In this document: positions 1 to 8,862 of the stretch, piece by piece
How the letters are laid out: each line of letters opens with the position of its first letter
Numbering within the stretch: the stretch's first letter is position 1
Origin: Azoarcus_F sp048158365
Lineage (GTDB): Bacteria; Pseudomonadota; Gammaproteobacteria; Burkholderiales; Rhodocyclaceae
Strand: one strand, 5' to 3'
NCBI GenBank assembly: GCA_048158365.1
Contig: JBLLNL010000001.1
DNA: 64,000 bases
Position numbers and translations under genes: made by a program
The notes under the pieces: generated by a model
Databases searched by the model: none
The model's input: only the letters and a program-made list of their open reading frames with translations
Told to the model about the DNA's origin: nothing

Positions 1-776
1 GCAAAGTCGGCGCGAACCGGCAGTCCGAGCTGGCGCGCGGCCTCCCAGTACCGGATCATCAGATCGAGGGTGAACTCTTCGTCCCACGTGATGTACGCAT
101 CCTTGAACAGCGACACCAGGTCGTAGCTGATGGGGCCGTATACCGCGTCCTGGAAGTCGATGATGCCAGGATTGGCGCGGCCATCCATCCGCATCAGGTT
201 GCGCGAATGATAGTCGCGGTGCACGAACACGTGCGGCTCGGACAGATTGACTTCGATGATGCGCTCGTAGAGTGTCGCGAGCATCGCGCGCTGCGCCTCG
301 TCCAGCCGGAACGCGCAGTGACGCGAGACATACCACTCGTCGAACAGCCGCAGTTCGTTGAGCAACTTCTCCCGCGAATAGTCGGGCAGCACGTCCGGCC
401 GGCTGATCTTCTGGATAGCGAGCAGGCTGCCGAGCGCGTCGGCATAGAGGTGGGCCGCGTTGTCCGGCCGCAATGCTTCCAGATACGTTGTGTCCCCCAG
501 ATCGGACATCAGGATGAATCCCTGTTCGAGGTCCTGGGCAATGACCTCGGGCACGTGAACGCCGGCTTCTCGGAAAAGTGCGGCCACCTTCAGCCACGGG
601 CGACAATCCTCGTGTTCCGGCGGCGCGTCCATGACGATGCGCGACGGGGCCGCGCCACTTCCACCGACTCTGAAGTAGCGACGGAAACTCGCGTCCGCCG
701 AAGCGGGGCGCAGCGCCAGGGGCTGGTCCGGCAGTTGTCCGGCGAGCCATTGTTCAAGTCGATCGATTCGGTTCAC
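1..776 (-). CDS. amgK: N-acetylmuramate/N-acetylglucosamine anomeric kinase AmgK (3' end outside window)
   Basis: Reading the minus strand from a GTG at 776 gives about 258 codons that run off the window start. The protein opens VNRIDRLEQWLAGQLPDQP and carries the phosphotransferase (APH) catalytic signature HRDYHSRNLM followed by GIIDFQDAVYGP, with the catalytic Asp in the first motif and the metal-binding Asp in the second. AmgK phosphorylates the anomeric carbon of MurNAc/GlcNAc in cytoplasmic peptidoglycan recycling and usually precedes murU. The divergent position next to lptD matches the arrangement in Pseudomonas. GGAGA lies a few bases upstream of the GTG; an ATG slightly further up is in another frame and stops at once. 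Confidence 0.88.
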   Translation of the reverse strand, partial: MNRIDRLEQWLAGQLPDQPLALRPASADASFRRYFRVGGSGAAPSRIVMDAPPEHEDCRPWLKVAALFREAGVHVPEVIAQDLEQGFILMSDLGDTTYLEALRPDNAAHLYADALGSLLAIQKISRPDVLPDYSREKLLNELRLFDEWYVSRHCAFRLDEAQRAMLATLYERIIEVNLSEPHVFVHRDYHSRNLMRMDGRANPGIIDFQDAVYGPISYDLVSLFKDAYITWDEEFTLDLMIRYWEAARQLGLPVRADF

Positions 777-916
777 GAGGGTCTCCGCCGAAGCATGTCG
801 AGGAAAGGCGTCCTGCCAGGGCCGGGTTCGAGAATCGTCGCGTCCCTCGATGTGTGGGAAGCCGACAGCGATCCGGCCTTGGTGTAAAATCCGGCAGTTT
901 ATCAAATCCCGTCACG

Positions 917-936
917 CCGCCGGAATGATCCGGCGG
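917..936. other. Hairpin in the amgK-lptD divergent region
   Basis: CCGCCGGA (917-924) and TCCGGCGG (929-936) form a perfect 8-bp stem with a 4-base loop. It lies 24 bases before the lptD start, just ahead of its GAGG ribosome-binding site, so it would probably fall in the lptD leader. No T-run follows, so a terminator is unlikely. Its function is unknown. Confidence 0.4.
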
Positions 937-959
937 TTCCACTCAACGAGGAAAGCGCT

Positions 960-3578
960 TTGCGCGCAACAGGCTTGAAAACGCGGGCCAGACTGCTGCC
1001 GATGCTACTGTGCCTGGTCGGTGCCGTGCACGCGGACGGGCTGCGTCCGCTGACCGTGTCACCCGACCTGATCAGAGCGCCGGGTCCCGCAGGGCGCGCC
1101 CCGGCGGCGATAGACACGGTTCCGGTCGTCGAGAAGCGTATCGAACCCCTGGAGCCGGCTGTGCCGGCGCGCGAACGGTCGGACGCACCGCCCGCCACGG
1201 ATGCCTTCGGCCGGGGCGCGGCTCCGTCAGTCGGCGACGCTCTGCCACCGGTGGCCGTCGAACACGAAGATCCTTCTCGCAGCGAGGATGTGCCGGGGAC
1301 GGCCGGGTCTGATTCGTCGGCCGACGCCCGGCCTGGCGGACCTATCGACGCCTTGGTCGCTCCGCCACCTGCCGGTCCCGTCCCGCTAGCAGAGGCCGCG
1401 CCTGGGGCGAAAGAACCCGGCATGACCGAAGTGCGCGGGTTGCGCATCACCGGCGTGCGCTCGGTGGAACTGGTGGCCGAAGGACAGGCCGAACTCAGGC
1501 GGGATGATCTGACGGTGACGGCCGACCGTCTGACCTACAACGAACTCACCGACGAGGTTTCGGCCGAGGGCGACGTCCAGTTCCTGCGTGACGCGGACCG
1601 GATGACCGGCGAGCGGGCACGGCTGATCGTGCACGAACAGGTCGGGGAGATCGAGGCTCCGACGTATGCCTTCACCCGGCAGTCCCGCGCAGGTCCGGAT
1701 GAAGCGGCCGGGGCCGTCTCAGGATTTGGCCAGGCCGACGTGATCTATTTCGAGGGCGAAAACCAGTATCGCGCGCGCCACGGAACATGGACCACCTGCG
1801 AACCCGAGAGTCTCGACTGGTACATCCGGGCTGACGATCTCGCGCTCGATTACGACCGCGAAGTGGGGGTTGCCCGGGGCGCGTCGGTCGTGTTCATGGA
1901 CGTTCCGATATTGTGGTTGCCGTGGATGGAGTTTCCGCTGGTGGCGCAGCGTCAGTCGGGTTTTTTGGTGCCCTCGGTCGGAGTGTCGAACAGGACTGGG
2001 TTCGACATGGCGGTCCCGTACTACTGGAACATCGCGCCCAATTACGATGCGACGATCACGCCGCGCTTCATGGGGCGCCGGGGCATGCAACTGGGCGGCG
2101 AATTCCGCTATCTGCAGCCGACCTACAGTGGCGAGATCCGCAGCGAATGGTTGCCGGACGACAGGGAGACCGGAGAGTCGAGGTCGCTTGCAAGCCTGCG
2201 CCATGCGCAACGAATCACGCCGCGCTTGCAGGCGTCGGTCGATTATAACTGGGTGTCGGACGACCAGTATTTCGAAGATCTGAGTACCCGGGTCGAAGTG
2301 GCCTCGCAGGTGAACCTGTTGCGGGAGGGGCGTCTGACCTATTCCGGGCCGTGGTGGACGGCCCAGGCGCGGGCGCAGAGTTTTCAGACGCTCAGCGGCA
2401 CGGCCCCGTACCAACGCTTGCCGCAATTGACGCTGGATGCCTACAAGGCGGGCCTGCCGGGCGGAACGTCGTTCGCATTCAAGAGCGAGTACGTCGAGTT
2501 CAAGCATGAGGACGACAACCGTGCCGAGGGCGGCCGCTCGCACCTGTATCCGCAGATCTCACTGCCGATACAGCGGCCCGCGTTCTATGTCACGCCAAAG
2601 ATCGGGGGGCATTTCACGCAATACGATCTCGACCGGCCTCTCGAGGGTGGGCGCAACTCGATCGGCAGAGCCCTTCCGATCGTGTCGGTGGATAGCGGCC
2701 TGACCTTCGAGCGGGACACGGCATTCTTCGGTCAGGCGTATCTGCAGACGCTGGAGCCCAGGCTGTTCTACGTCTACATCCCCTACCGCGACCAGGAGGA
2801 TATTCCGGTCTTCGATTCGGCCCGGTTGGACTTCGGCTTTGCGCAGATGTTCACCGAGAATCGCTACACCGGGGTCGACCGCGTCGGCGACGCGAACGAG
2901 CTCACCGCGGCCGTCACGTCGCGCCTGATCGACCCGGCCACCGGGGCAGAGCGGCTCAGTGCGACGGTCGGCCAGCAGTTCTTCTTCGATGACCAGCGGG
3001 TGACGCTGAACGAACTGGGCAAGCGCCCGGTGGAAAACCCCCGCGTGGAGCGCCGCACCGATGTGCTGGCCGCGCTCAGCGGTCGGGTGACGTCGGCGAC
3101 GACGCTGGATACGTTCTGGCGCTACAACCCGTTCGAGGGCGAGACGCAGCGCTTCAACTTCGGGGTGCGCTACCAGCCGGAGGTCGGCAAGGCATTGAAC
3201 CTGAGTTATCGCTATGCGCTCGATTTTCTCGACAGCCGCCGAGAGGGCCTCGAGGATGTGGACGTATCCGGCCAGTGGCCGCTCGGCAGGCGCTGGTATG
3301 GCGTCGGGCGGATCACGCGGTCCATCAGGGACGATCGCGTCACCGAGGCGGTGGCCGGTGTCGAGTACGTCAGTACCTGCGGTTGCTGGGTGTTTCGCAC
3401 CGCGGCGCACCGGTTTGCGATCGATCCCGACCGGGTCACCAATTCACTGTTCATACAGCTCGAGCTGACCGGCCTGGGCAGTATCGGGACGAGCCCGGTG
3501 AATCTGTTGACGCGCAGCGTCCCGGGCTATGGCAAGATCGGCGGATCGATGTCGGGCCGCTTCTTCGATTCCGACTGA
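960..3578 (+). CDS. lptD: LPS-assembly protein LptD
   Basis: An 872-residue outer-membrane beta-barrel precursor that inserts lipopolysaccharide into the outer leaflet with LptE. A hydrophobic signal segment (about residues 10-26, LLPMLLCLVGAVHA) is followed by an unusually long Pro/Ala/Asp-rich linker to about residue 155. An OstA/LptA-like jellyroll follows (GQAELRRDDLTVTADRLTYN), then the barrel with the family motif IPILWLPW-like DVPILWLPWMEFPL near residue 320. Cys residues near CEP and TCGCW fit the disulfide-dependent assembly of LptD. The start is TTG, supported by GAGG eight bases upstream. First gene of lptD-surA-pdxA-rsmA, a conserved proteobacterial operon. Confidence 0.96.
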   Translation: MRATGLKTRARLLPMLLCLVGAVHADGLRPLTVSPDLIRAPGPAGRAPAAIDTVPVVEKRIEPLEPAVPARERSDAPPATDAFGRGAAPSVGDALPPVAVEHEDPSRSEDVPGTAGSDSSADARPGGPIDALVAPPPAGPVPLAEAAPGAKEPGMTEVRGLRITGVRSVELVAEGQAELRRDDLTVTADRLTYNELTDEVSAEGDVQFLRDADRMTGERARLIVHEQVGEIEAPTYAFTRQSRAGPDEAAGAVSGFGQADVIYFEGENQYRARHGTWTTCEPESLDWYIRADDLALDYDREVGVARGASVVFMDVPILWLPWMEFPLVAQRQSGFLVPSVGVSNRTGFDMAVPYYWNIAPNYDATITPRFMGRRGMQLGGEFRYLQPTYSGEIRSEWLPDDRETGESRSLASLRHAQRITPRLQASVDYNWVSDDQYFEDLSTRVEVASQVNLLREGRLTYSGPWWTAQARAQSFQTLSGTAPYQRLPQLTLDAYKAGLPGGTSFAFKSEYVEFKHEDDNRAEGGRSHLYPQISLPIQRPAFYVTPKIGGHFTQYDLDRPLEGGRNSIGRALPIVSVDSGLTFERDTAFFGQAYLQTLEPRLFYVYIPYRDQEDIPVFDSARLDFGFAQMFTENRYTGVDRVGDANELTAAVTSRLIDPATGAERLSATVGQQFFFDDQRVTLNELGKRPVENPRVERRTDVLAALSGRVTSATTLDTFWRYNPFEGETQRFNFGVRYQPEVGKALNLSYRYALDFLDSRREGLEDVDVSGQWPLGRRWYGVGRITRSIRDDRVTEAVAGVEYVSTCGCWVFRTAAHRFAIDPDRVTNSLFIQLELTGLGSIGTSPVNLLTRSVPGYGKIGGSMSGRFFDSD

Positions 3579-3610
3579 TCTTCCCACCACACGACAAATT
3601 GTAGATCGCC

Positions 3611-4927
3611 ATGCGCATGATTCTCCAAGCCGCCCTGTTTTTGACTGCAACGACCGCGTTCTTCGGTGCAGCCGTCCCCGAAGTGTTCGCGCAGCGCGCC
3701 ATCGAGGTCGATCGCGTGGTCGCGGTGGTCAGGGACGAGGTCATCACTGCGGTCGAAGTGCGCGATCGGGTCCAGTCGACGATGCGGCAGTTGGATCGAC
3801 AGGGCATACAGGTGCCCCCGCAGGACGTACTGGAGCGGCAACTGCTCGAGCGCCTGATCCTGGAGCGGGTGCAGGCGCAACGGGCCGAGGAGATCGGTGT
3901 GCAGGTCGATGAAATGACGCTCGAGCGTGCGATCGAGCGCATTGCACAGAGCAACAATCTGACCGAAGACCAGTTGCGCGAGGCACTGGATCGGGACGGA
4001 ATCTCGTGGGAGCGTTTCCGCGGGGAGATTCGGACCGAAATCCTGCTGACGCGATTGCGTGAGCGCGAGGTGGAGAGCCAGATCGTCGTGACCGATGCCG
4101 AGATCGACAATTTCATCGCGAACAATCCGGATGCGTTCTCCGGAGAGGAAGTGCTGGTTGCCCATGTGCTGATCCGTGTGCCCGAGGCCCCGTCCGAAGC
4201 CGAACTCAATCGCTATGCGCAGCGAGCAGAGCAGGTGCTGCAGCGTCACCGCGCAGGCGAGGATTTCGGCCAGTTGGCGGCCGAGTTCTCGGATGCGCCG
4301 GACGCGGTCAACGGCGGCGTCATTGGATGGCGGGGCAGGGACAGCCTGCCAGCGCTGTTCGCCGAGGCGGTGCGCAATCTGCGACCCGGTGAAGTGTCGC
4401 CGGTGCTGCGCAGTGCGGCGGGCCTGCACTTGGTCAAGCTGGTCGGCATGCGGGGCAGCGAACTGTCGGGCGCGGATGAGCTGGAACAGACGCGTGCGAG
4501 ACATATCCTGATCCGGACTTCGGAGGTGCTGTCGGATGCGGAAGTCGAGGCTCGCCTGAACGGACTGCGCGAACGCGTGGTGCGCGGGGGCGAGTCCTTC
4601 GAGGACCTCGCCAAGGTCCATTCGGACGACCTGTCCGCGGCGCGTGGCGGCGACCTGGGCTGGGTCTTCCGGGGCGACACGGTGCCCGAGTTCGAGCGTG
4701 CGATGGATGAGCTCGAACCCGGCCAGGTCAGCGAACCCGTTCGCTCGCCGTTTGGATGGCACCTGATTCAGGTGGTGGAACGGCGTGTGCAGGACGTGTC
4801 GAACGAGCGCATGCGCAACGCAGCACGCAACGCGCTGCGCGAGCGCAAGATCGATGAGGCCTACGACAACTGGCTGCGTGAATTGCGCGACAGCACCTAT
4901 GTCGAGTACCGAATCGAGCGGGACTGA
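3611..4927 (+). CDS. surA: Periplasmic chaperone/peptidyl-prolyl isomerase SurA
   Basis: 438 residues, the usual SurA length. There is a signal peptide (MRMILQAALFLTATTAFFGA, cleavage probably after EVFA), a SurA N-terminal chaperone domain (IEVDRVVAVVRDEVIT onward) and two parvulin PPIase domains beginning near VLVAHVLIRVPE and ARHILIRTSEVL, each with the typical GG.(L/I)GW core (GGVIGWRGRD and GGDLGWVFRG). SurA escorts unfolded outer-membrane proteins, LptD being a principal client, which explains its position 32 bases downstream of lptD. Confidence 0.97.
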   Translation: MRMILQAALFLTATTAFFGAAVPEVFAQRAIEVDRVVAVVRDEVITAVEVRDRVQSTMRQLDRQGIQVPPQDVLERQLLERLILERVQAQRAEEIGVQVDEMTLERAIERIAQSNNLTEDQLREALDRDGISWERFRGEIRTEILLTRLREREVESQIVVTDAEIDNFIANNPDAFSGEEVLVAHVLIRVPEAPSEAELNRYAQRAEQVLQRHRAGEDFGQLAAEFSDAPDAVNGGVIGWRGRDSLPALFAEAVRNLRPGEVSPVLRSAAGLHLVKLVGMRGSELSGADELEQTRARHILIRTSEVLSDAEVEARLNGLRERVVRGGESFEDLAKVHSDDLSAARGGDLGWVFRGDTVPEFERAMDELEPGQVSEPVRSPFGWHLIQVVERRVQDVSNERMRNAARNALRERKIDEAYDNWLRELRDSTYVEYRIERD

Positions 4928-4931
4928 ACGC

Positions 4932-6035
4932 TTGGAACGCGATCGTCCGGTCATCGCGATCACCAGCGGGGAACCGGCCGGCGTCGGGCCGGAGCTGTGT
5001 GCCGCCCTGGTCGAACATGATTGCGGTGCGCGCCTGGTGGTGGTCGGCGACCTCGACCTCGTGCGCGCGCGCGTGTCGCAATCGCGCCCTGCGCTGCGGG
5101 TGTGTGCGTATTCGAACCATCCGGCGCGGGGACACGCTGCAGGCGTCGATGAGTCAGGTGGCCTGCTGGAAGTCGTTCATGTTCCGCTCGCGACCGCGTC
5201 GACCGCTGGTCGAGTCGACCCGCTCAATGCGCGCTACGTGCTGGACATGCTGGATCGGGCGATCGATGGTTGCGTGTCGCACGAGTTCGTCGCGATGGTC
5301 ACCGCACCCGTCCATAAGGCGGTCATCAACGACGCGGGGATTGCGTTCAGCGGTCACACCGAGTATCTCGCCGCACGAACCGGCACGTCGCGGGTGGTGA
5401 TGATGCTGGTGGGGGGTGGCATGCGGGTCGCGCTGGCGACGACGCATCTGCCGCTTGCGGCCGTTCCTGCGGCGCTGACACCCGACATGCTGGTCGACAC
5501 GCTTCGCATCCTGCATCGCGATCTGACCCGACGCTTCGGGCTGACCGACCCGACGATCTTGGTCTCGGGCCTGAATCCGCATGCCGGAGAAGGCGGGCAC
5601 ATGGGGCGCGAGGAGATCGACGTGATCGTGCCGGTGCTTGAGCGCCTGCGCGCCGAAGGCATGAGGCTGATTGGCCCGTTGCCGGCCGATACGCTGTTCG
5701 TGCCGCACACGCTCGAGCAAGGCGACGCGGTGCTCGCGATGTATCACGATCAGGGTCTGCCGGTACTGAAACATGCGAGTTTCGGGGGCGGCGTGAACGT
5801 CACGCTGGGCCTCCCGATCATACGGACTTCGGTCGATCATGGCACCGCGCTGGATCTGGCGGGAAGCGGGCGTGCCGACCCGGGTAGCCTGATCGCGGCG
5901 GTGGATCTGGCCGTCGCGATGATGAAACACGCGGCAGACGACGCGGAGCAGGTCGTGCCCGCCGCCGATCTCCCGAGCGCGATGCGGCACGGCAACGGCG
6001 TGTTTCCCGACCCCGAAGCGGGTGGTGCGCGTTGA
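4932..6035 (+). CDS. pdxA: 4-hydroxythreonine-4-phosphate dehydrogenase PdxA
   Basis: NAD-dependent enzyme of DXP-dependent pyridoxal phosphate synthesis. It shows the N-terminal ITSGEPAGVGPEL motif, the metal-binding His residues in FSGHTEYLA and the C-terminal AMYHDQGLPVLKH and GTALDLAGSGRADPGS motifs. I chose the TTG four bases after surA ends because it places ITSGEP at the usual distance from the start and has GGGA upstream. An in-frame ATG at 4899 inside surA would add 11 residues and cannot be excluded. The 3' end overlaps rsmA by four bases. Confidence 0.94.
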   Translation: MERDRPVIAITSGEPAGVGPELCAALVEHDCGARLVVVGDLDLVRARVSQSRPALRVCAYSNHPARGHAAGVDESGGLLEVVHVPLATASTAGRVDPLNARYVLDMLDRAIDGCVSHEFVAMVTAPVHKAVINDAGIAFSGHTEYLAARTGTSRVVMMLVGGGMRVALATTHLPLAAVPAALTPDMLVDTLRILHRDLTRRFGLTDPTILVSGLNPHAGEGGHMGREEIDVIVPVLERLRAEGMRLIGPLPADTLFVPHTLEQGDAVLAMYHDQGLPVLKHASFGGGVNVTLGLPIIRTSVDHGTALDLAGSGRADPGSLIAAVDLAVAMMKHAADDAEQVVPAADLPSAMRHGNGVFPDPEAGGAR

Positions 6036-6808
6036 GCGGCCATCGCGCGCGCAAGCGTTTCGGTCAGAATTTTCTGACCGATCCGAACATCATCCGCAAG
6101 ATCGTCGACGCGATCCGTCCGGCCGAGGGCGACACCATGGTCGAGATCGGTCCGGGGCTGGGGGCCTTGACCGAACCCCTGCTCGCGCGCCTCGGGCATC
6201 TCGATGTGGTCGAGATCGATCGGGACCTGATCGCGCGGCTGAGCACCCGGTTTCCCGCCGAGCGCCTGACGATCCACGAAGGCGATGCGCTGAAGTTCGA
6301 CTTCGGCGCGTTGGGTGCGCCGCTCCGGGTGGTCGGCAATCTGCCGTACAACATCTCCACGCCGCTGCTGTTCCATCTCGCCGCCTTCGCCGAACGGGTC
6401 AGCGACATGACCTTCATGCTACAGAAGGAGGTCGTGATGCGCATGGTGGCCGAACCGGACACTGCCGACTACGGCCGCCTGTCGGTGATGCTGCAATACC
6501 GATTCCGCATGGGCAGGCTGTTCGATGTGCCGCCCGGGGCCTTTCACCCGGCGCCAAAGGTCACGTCCAGTATCGTGCGCCTGCTGCCCTTGCCGCTGGA
6601 AGCCCTGGGTGCGGCAGACTACGGAATATTCCAGCGGGTCGTCGCGGCAGCGTTCGGTCAGCGTCGCAAGACGCTACGCAACACCTTGCGTGACCATCTG
6701 GACGCGAGCGGATTCGAGGCGCTGAACATCGACCCGGGCCTGCGCGGCGAGCGGCTCGGCGTGGCCGATTATGTTCGAATCGCCAACTACGTTGCAGCGC
6801 GTATGTGA
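6032..6808 (+). CDS. rsmA: 16S rRNA dimethyladenosine transferase RsmA/KsgA
   Basis: 258 residues. SAM-dependent dimethylation of the two adjacent adenines near the 3' end of 16S rRNA. It has the hallmark KRFGQNFLTD N-terminus, the SAM motif VEIGPGLGALTEPL, the acidic VVEIDRDL and the catalytic NLPYNIST. The TTG start overlaps the pdxA stop, indicating translational coupling. The usual next genes apaG and apaH are absent; a convergent gene follows. Confidence 0.96.
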   Translation: MSGHRARKRFGQNFLTDPNIIRKIVDAIRPAEGDTMVEIGPGLGALTEPLLARLGHLDVVEIDRDLIARLSTRFPAERLTIHEGDALKFDFGALGAPLRVVGNLPYNISTPLLFHLAAFAERVSDMTFMLQKEVVMRMVAEPDTADYGRLSVMLQYRFRMGRLFDVPPGAFHPAPKVTSSIVRLLPLPLEALGAADYGIFQRVVAAAFGQRRKTLRNTLRDHLDASGFEALNIDPGLRGERLGVADYVRIANYVAARM

Positions 6809-6865
6809 TGCGGCAATGCCGGGGCCGGCACCTGCCCCGGCCCGCATCGGTCATTCAGTCGCGCG

Positions 6866-7057
6866 TCACTTCTTCGTCGAGCATGTGTTCGCACCGATCA
6901 GCGTGTAGGCCGGGCACCAGCCCAGCAGACCCGTGGCCAGCGGCACGATCCCGATGAAGGTCCAGGGCGCACCGATGCCCATGATGCCCAATGCGATCAG
7001 CACTATGCCGGCGACGATGCGGATGATCTTGTCGATGGAACCTACGTTCGTTTTCAT
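6866..7057 (-). CDS. DUF2892 (YgaP-tail-like) small membrane protein
   Basis: 63 residues with two hydrophobic segments (IIRIVAGIVLIALGIMGI and WTFIGIVPLATGLLGWCPAY), and the family ending LLGWCPAYTLIGANTC with two Cys. Proteins of this type occur alone or fused to rhodanese domains and often sit in sulfide/persulfide-responsive operons. AGGAG lies six bases before the ATG. It is monocistronic and preceded by an AT-rich inverted repeat in otherwise GC-rich DNA. The molecular role is not established. Confidence 0.85.
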   Translation of the reverse strand: MKTNVGSIDKIIRIVAGIVLIALGIMGIGAPWTFIGIVPLATGLLGWCPAYTLIGANTCSTKK

Positions 7058-7072
7058 GAAGCGCTCCTGAGA

Positions 7073-7102
7073 AACAATATTGATTAATTCTAATATATTG
7101 TT
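7073..7102. promoter_or_regulatory. AT-rich inverted repeat, candidate operator of the DUF2892 gene
   Basis: AACAATAT (7073-7080) and ATATTGTT (7095-7102) are perfect 8-bp inverted arms around an A/T-only-like spacer, ending 15 bases upstream of the DUF2892 ATG. The AT content contrasts sharply with the surroundings. ArsR-family persulfide sensors (BigR/SqrR type) bind AT-rich dyads at genes of this family, so a redox-responsive repressor is a reasonable guess; no such regulator gene is in the window. Confidence 0.5.
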
Positions 7103-7147
7103 CGGTCAGTGTGTTCGGTTTTTGTGCCGACAGGATGATATTTTGCC

Positions 7148-7912
7148 TCAGGGCAGCGCGAACTCGGCGACGACCGGCGCGTGATCGGATGGACGCTCGA
7201 GTTTGCGCGGCGCTTTGTCGATGGCGCAAGCGGTGCAGACCGATCGCAACGCGTCACTGATCAGGATGTGATCGATGCGCAGGCCGAAGTTCCGCCGAAA
7301 GGCCCCCATGCGGTAGTCCCACCACGAAAAACTCGGCTCCGGCTGCTCGAACAGGCGAAATGCGTCGATCAGGCCGAGCCCGGTGAGCGCGACGAAGGCG
7401 GCCCGCTCGGGCGGCGAGACGAGGATCTCGTCTTTCCAGTCCGGATGGGCATCCCGTGCCTCCGGCGCGATGTTGAAGTCGCCGGTCAGCACCAGCCGCG
7501 AATGGGTGCGCATCTCGTCGCGCACCCATTCGGTCAGCGCGGCCAGCCAGGCGAGCTTGTATTCGAACTTGTCCGAAGCCACCGCCTGACCGTTCGGAAA
7601 ATAGCCGCAGATCACACGCACACCGGCTATGGTCGCCGCGATGACCCGCCGCTGCGGGTCCTCGAAACCCGGGATGTCGCGCACCACGTCGGCGGGTTCG
7701 ACCGGACTCAGGATCGCCACGCCGTTGTACGTCTTCTGGCCACTGAAGGCTGCACGGTAGCCGACCGCTTCGAACTCGGCGACCGGGAAGACCTTGTCCT
7801 CGAGTTTGAGCTCCTGCAGGCACAGCGCGTCCGGGCTATGCTCGGCCAGCCAGTCGAGCACCTGCGGCAGGCGAACCTTGAGTGAATTGACGTTCCAGGT
7901 GGCGATCTTCAT
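7148..7912 (-). CDS. xth: Exodeoxyribonuclease III
   Basis: 254 residues. Mg-dependent 3'-5' exonuclease and AP endonuclease of base excision repair. Visible motifs are MKIATWNVNSLKVRL at the N-terminus, CLQELKLED (metal-binding Glu), GDFNIAPEARD, and the C-terminal RIDHILIS and SDHAPVVAEF with the catalytic Asp-His. The start is set at MKIATWN, the conserved family beginning; the longer upstream reading adds no recognisable sequence. Confidence 0.95.
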   Translation of the reverse strand: MKIATWNVNSLKVRLPQVLDWLAEHSPDALCLQELKLEDKVFPVAEFEAVGYRAAFSGQKTYNGVAILSPVEPADVVRDIPGFEDPQRRVIAATIAGVRVICGYFPNGQAVASDKFEYKLAWLAALTEWVRDEMRTHSRLVLTGDFNIAPEARDAHPDWKDEILVSPPERAAFVALTGLGLIDAFRLFEQPEPSFSWWDYRMGAFRRNFGLRIDHILISDALRSVCTACAIDKAPRKLERPSDHAPVVAEFALP

Positions 7913-7986
7913 GTATGCGCGTGGATTCCGAAGGGTGTTCCCAATGATACGGATTTTTGGCACCGCTTCATGCAGAAACGGTGATT

Positions 7987-8604
7987 TCAGCGGTCGAGGT
8001 TCTCCAGCAGGTACGCCATGAAGGCGTGCGCTGTGGGCGACAATTCGCGGTCGGCGGGATAGGCCGCATGCCAGTGACGCCGGATCGGGAAATGCTCGAC
8101 ATCCAGAATTGCGAACTGGCCGGGCGGATGCAGCGCAAGGGCCTGGCTGGACAGGGCCGAAACACCGAGGCCGGCGAGGACCGCCTGCTTGATCGCTTCG
8201 TTAGAGCCCTGTTCCAGGCGTGGGCGGATGACGAGATCATGCTGGTCGAATAGACGCTCGATCGCCTTGCGGGTGCCGGAACCGGCCTCGCGCATCAGCC
8301 AGGGCTCTTCGGCGAGCCTTGTCAGCGCTATGTTCTCGAGCCGCGCGAGGGGGTGTTCAGGTGCCGCGATGACGAGCAGCGGATTGTCCATGAACGGTGT
8401 GGAGGTGACGTCGATGTCTTCCGGAGGCTGACCGAGGATGTAGATGTCGTCCAGGTTGTCCGCGATGCTGGCGAGTACCTGTTCGCGGTTCGTGACCCGA
8501 AGGGACACCTCGATGCCCGGGTATCGGCGGCTGAACTCACCTAGGAGGCGGGGTGCTAAATACGATGCCGTGGTGATTGCGACCAGGCGAAGCCCGCCGG
8601 ACAT
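7987..8604 (-). pseudogene. CbbR-like LysR regulator, C-terminal effector domain only
   Basis: About 205 codons encode an almost complete LysR substrate-binding domain (GGLRLVAITTASYLAPRLL, then DDIYILGQPPEDIDV, MREAGSGTRKAIERLF, GSNEAIKQAVLAGLGVSALS, FPIRRHWHAAYPA). The YILGQPPE and GSNEAIKQAV wording is typical of CbbR, the regulator of RuBisCO operons. The whole winged-helix DNA-binding half (about 85-90 residues) is missing: homology stops at about 8604, exactly where a remnant of another gene begins on the opposite strand. Upstream codons to 8646 are antisense to that remnant. Without the HTH it cannot act as a normal regulator. Confidence 0.85.
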
Positions 8605-8846
8605 CGACGAGCGCGATCCGCAGACGCTGCGCCAGGACGCCCGCAAGGCGGTGGAGGGCCTGCACGCCCAGGGTGTGCTGCTACTGCCTGACCCTCGATC
8701 CCACGGCCGACCCCTATGTGTCGCGCATCTTCGGGCCCAACCGCTAAACCATCGTGGTCAGGGTAGAAAGCCTGCCCGACCGGCTGCCGTCCCTGTTCGC
8801 ATCGCTGACCCGCTGCGGCGCCACCCCGGCAGGCGTCCTTGGCTGA
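8600..8846 (+). pseudogene. CbbO/NorD-type VWA protein, C-terminal remnant with frameshift and stop
   Basis: The plus strand from 8600 reads DIDERDPQTLRQDARKAVEG and continues, after a one-base frame change near 8672-8685, as CLTLDPTADPYVSRIFGPNR, then an in-frame TAA where Tyr is expected, then TIVVRVESLPDRLPSLFASL to a TGA at 8846. This is the end of the von Willebrand A domain of CbbO/NorD proteins (activators working with the MoxR-like ATPase CbbQ/NorQ on RuBisCO or nitric oxide reductase). Only the last 80 or so codons survive, with a frameshift and a nonsense change, so it is dead. Its neighbour on the other strand is the truncated CbbR-like gene. Confidence 0.8.
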
Positions 8847-8862
8847 AAGGGGAGGGTAACGA

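Noticed and set aside
207..887. Long plus-strand ORF at the left edge
   Set aside because: It is antisense to amgK, whose catalytic motifs are clear on the minus strand; the translation shows no family features.
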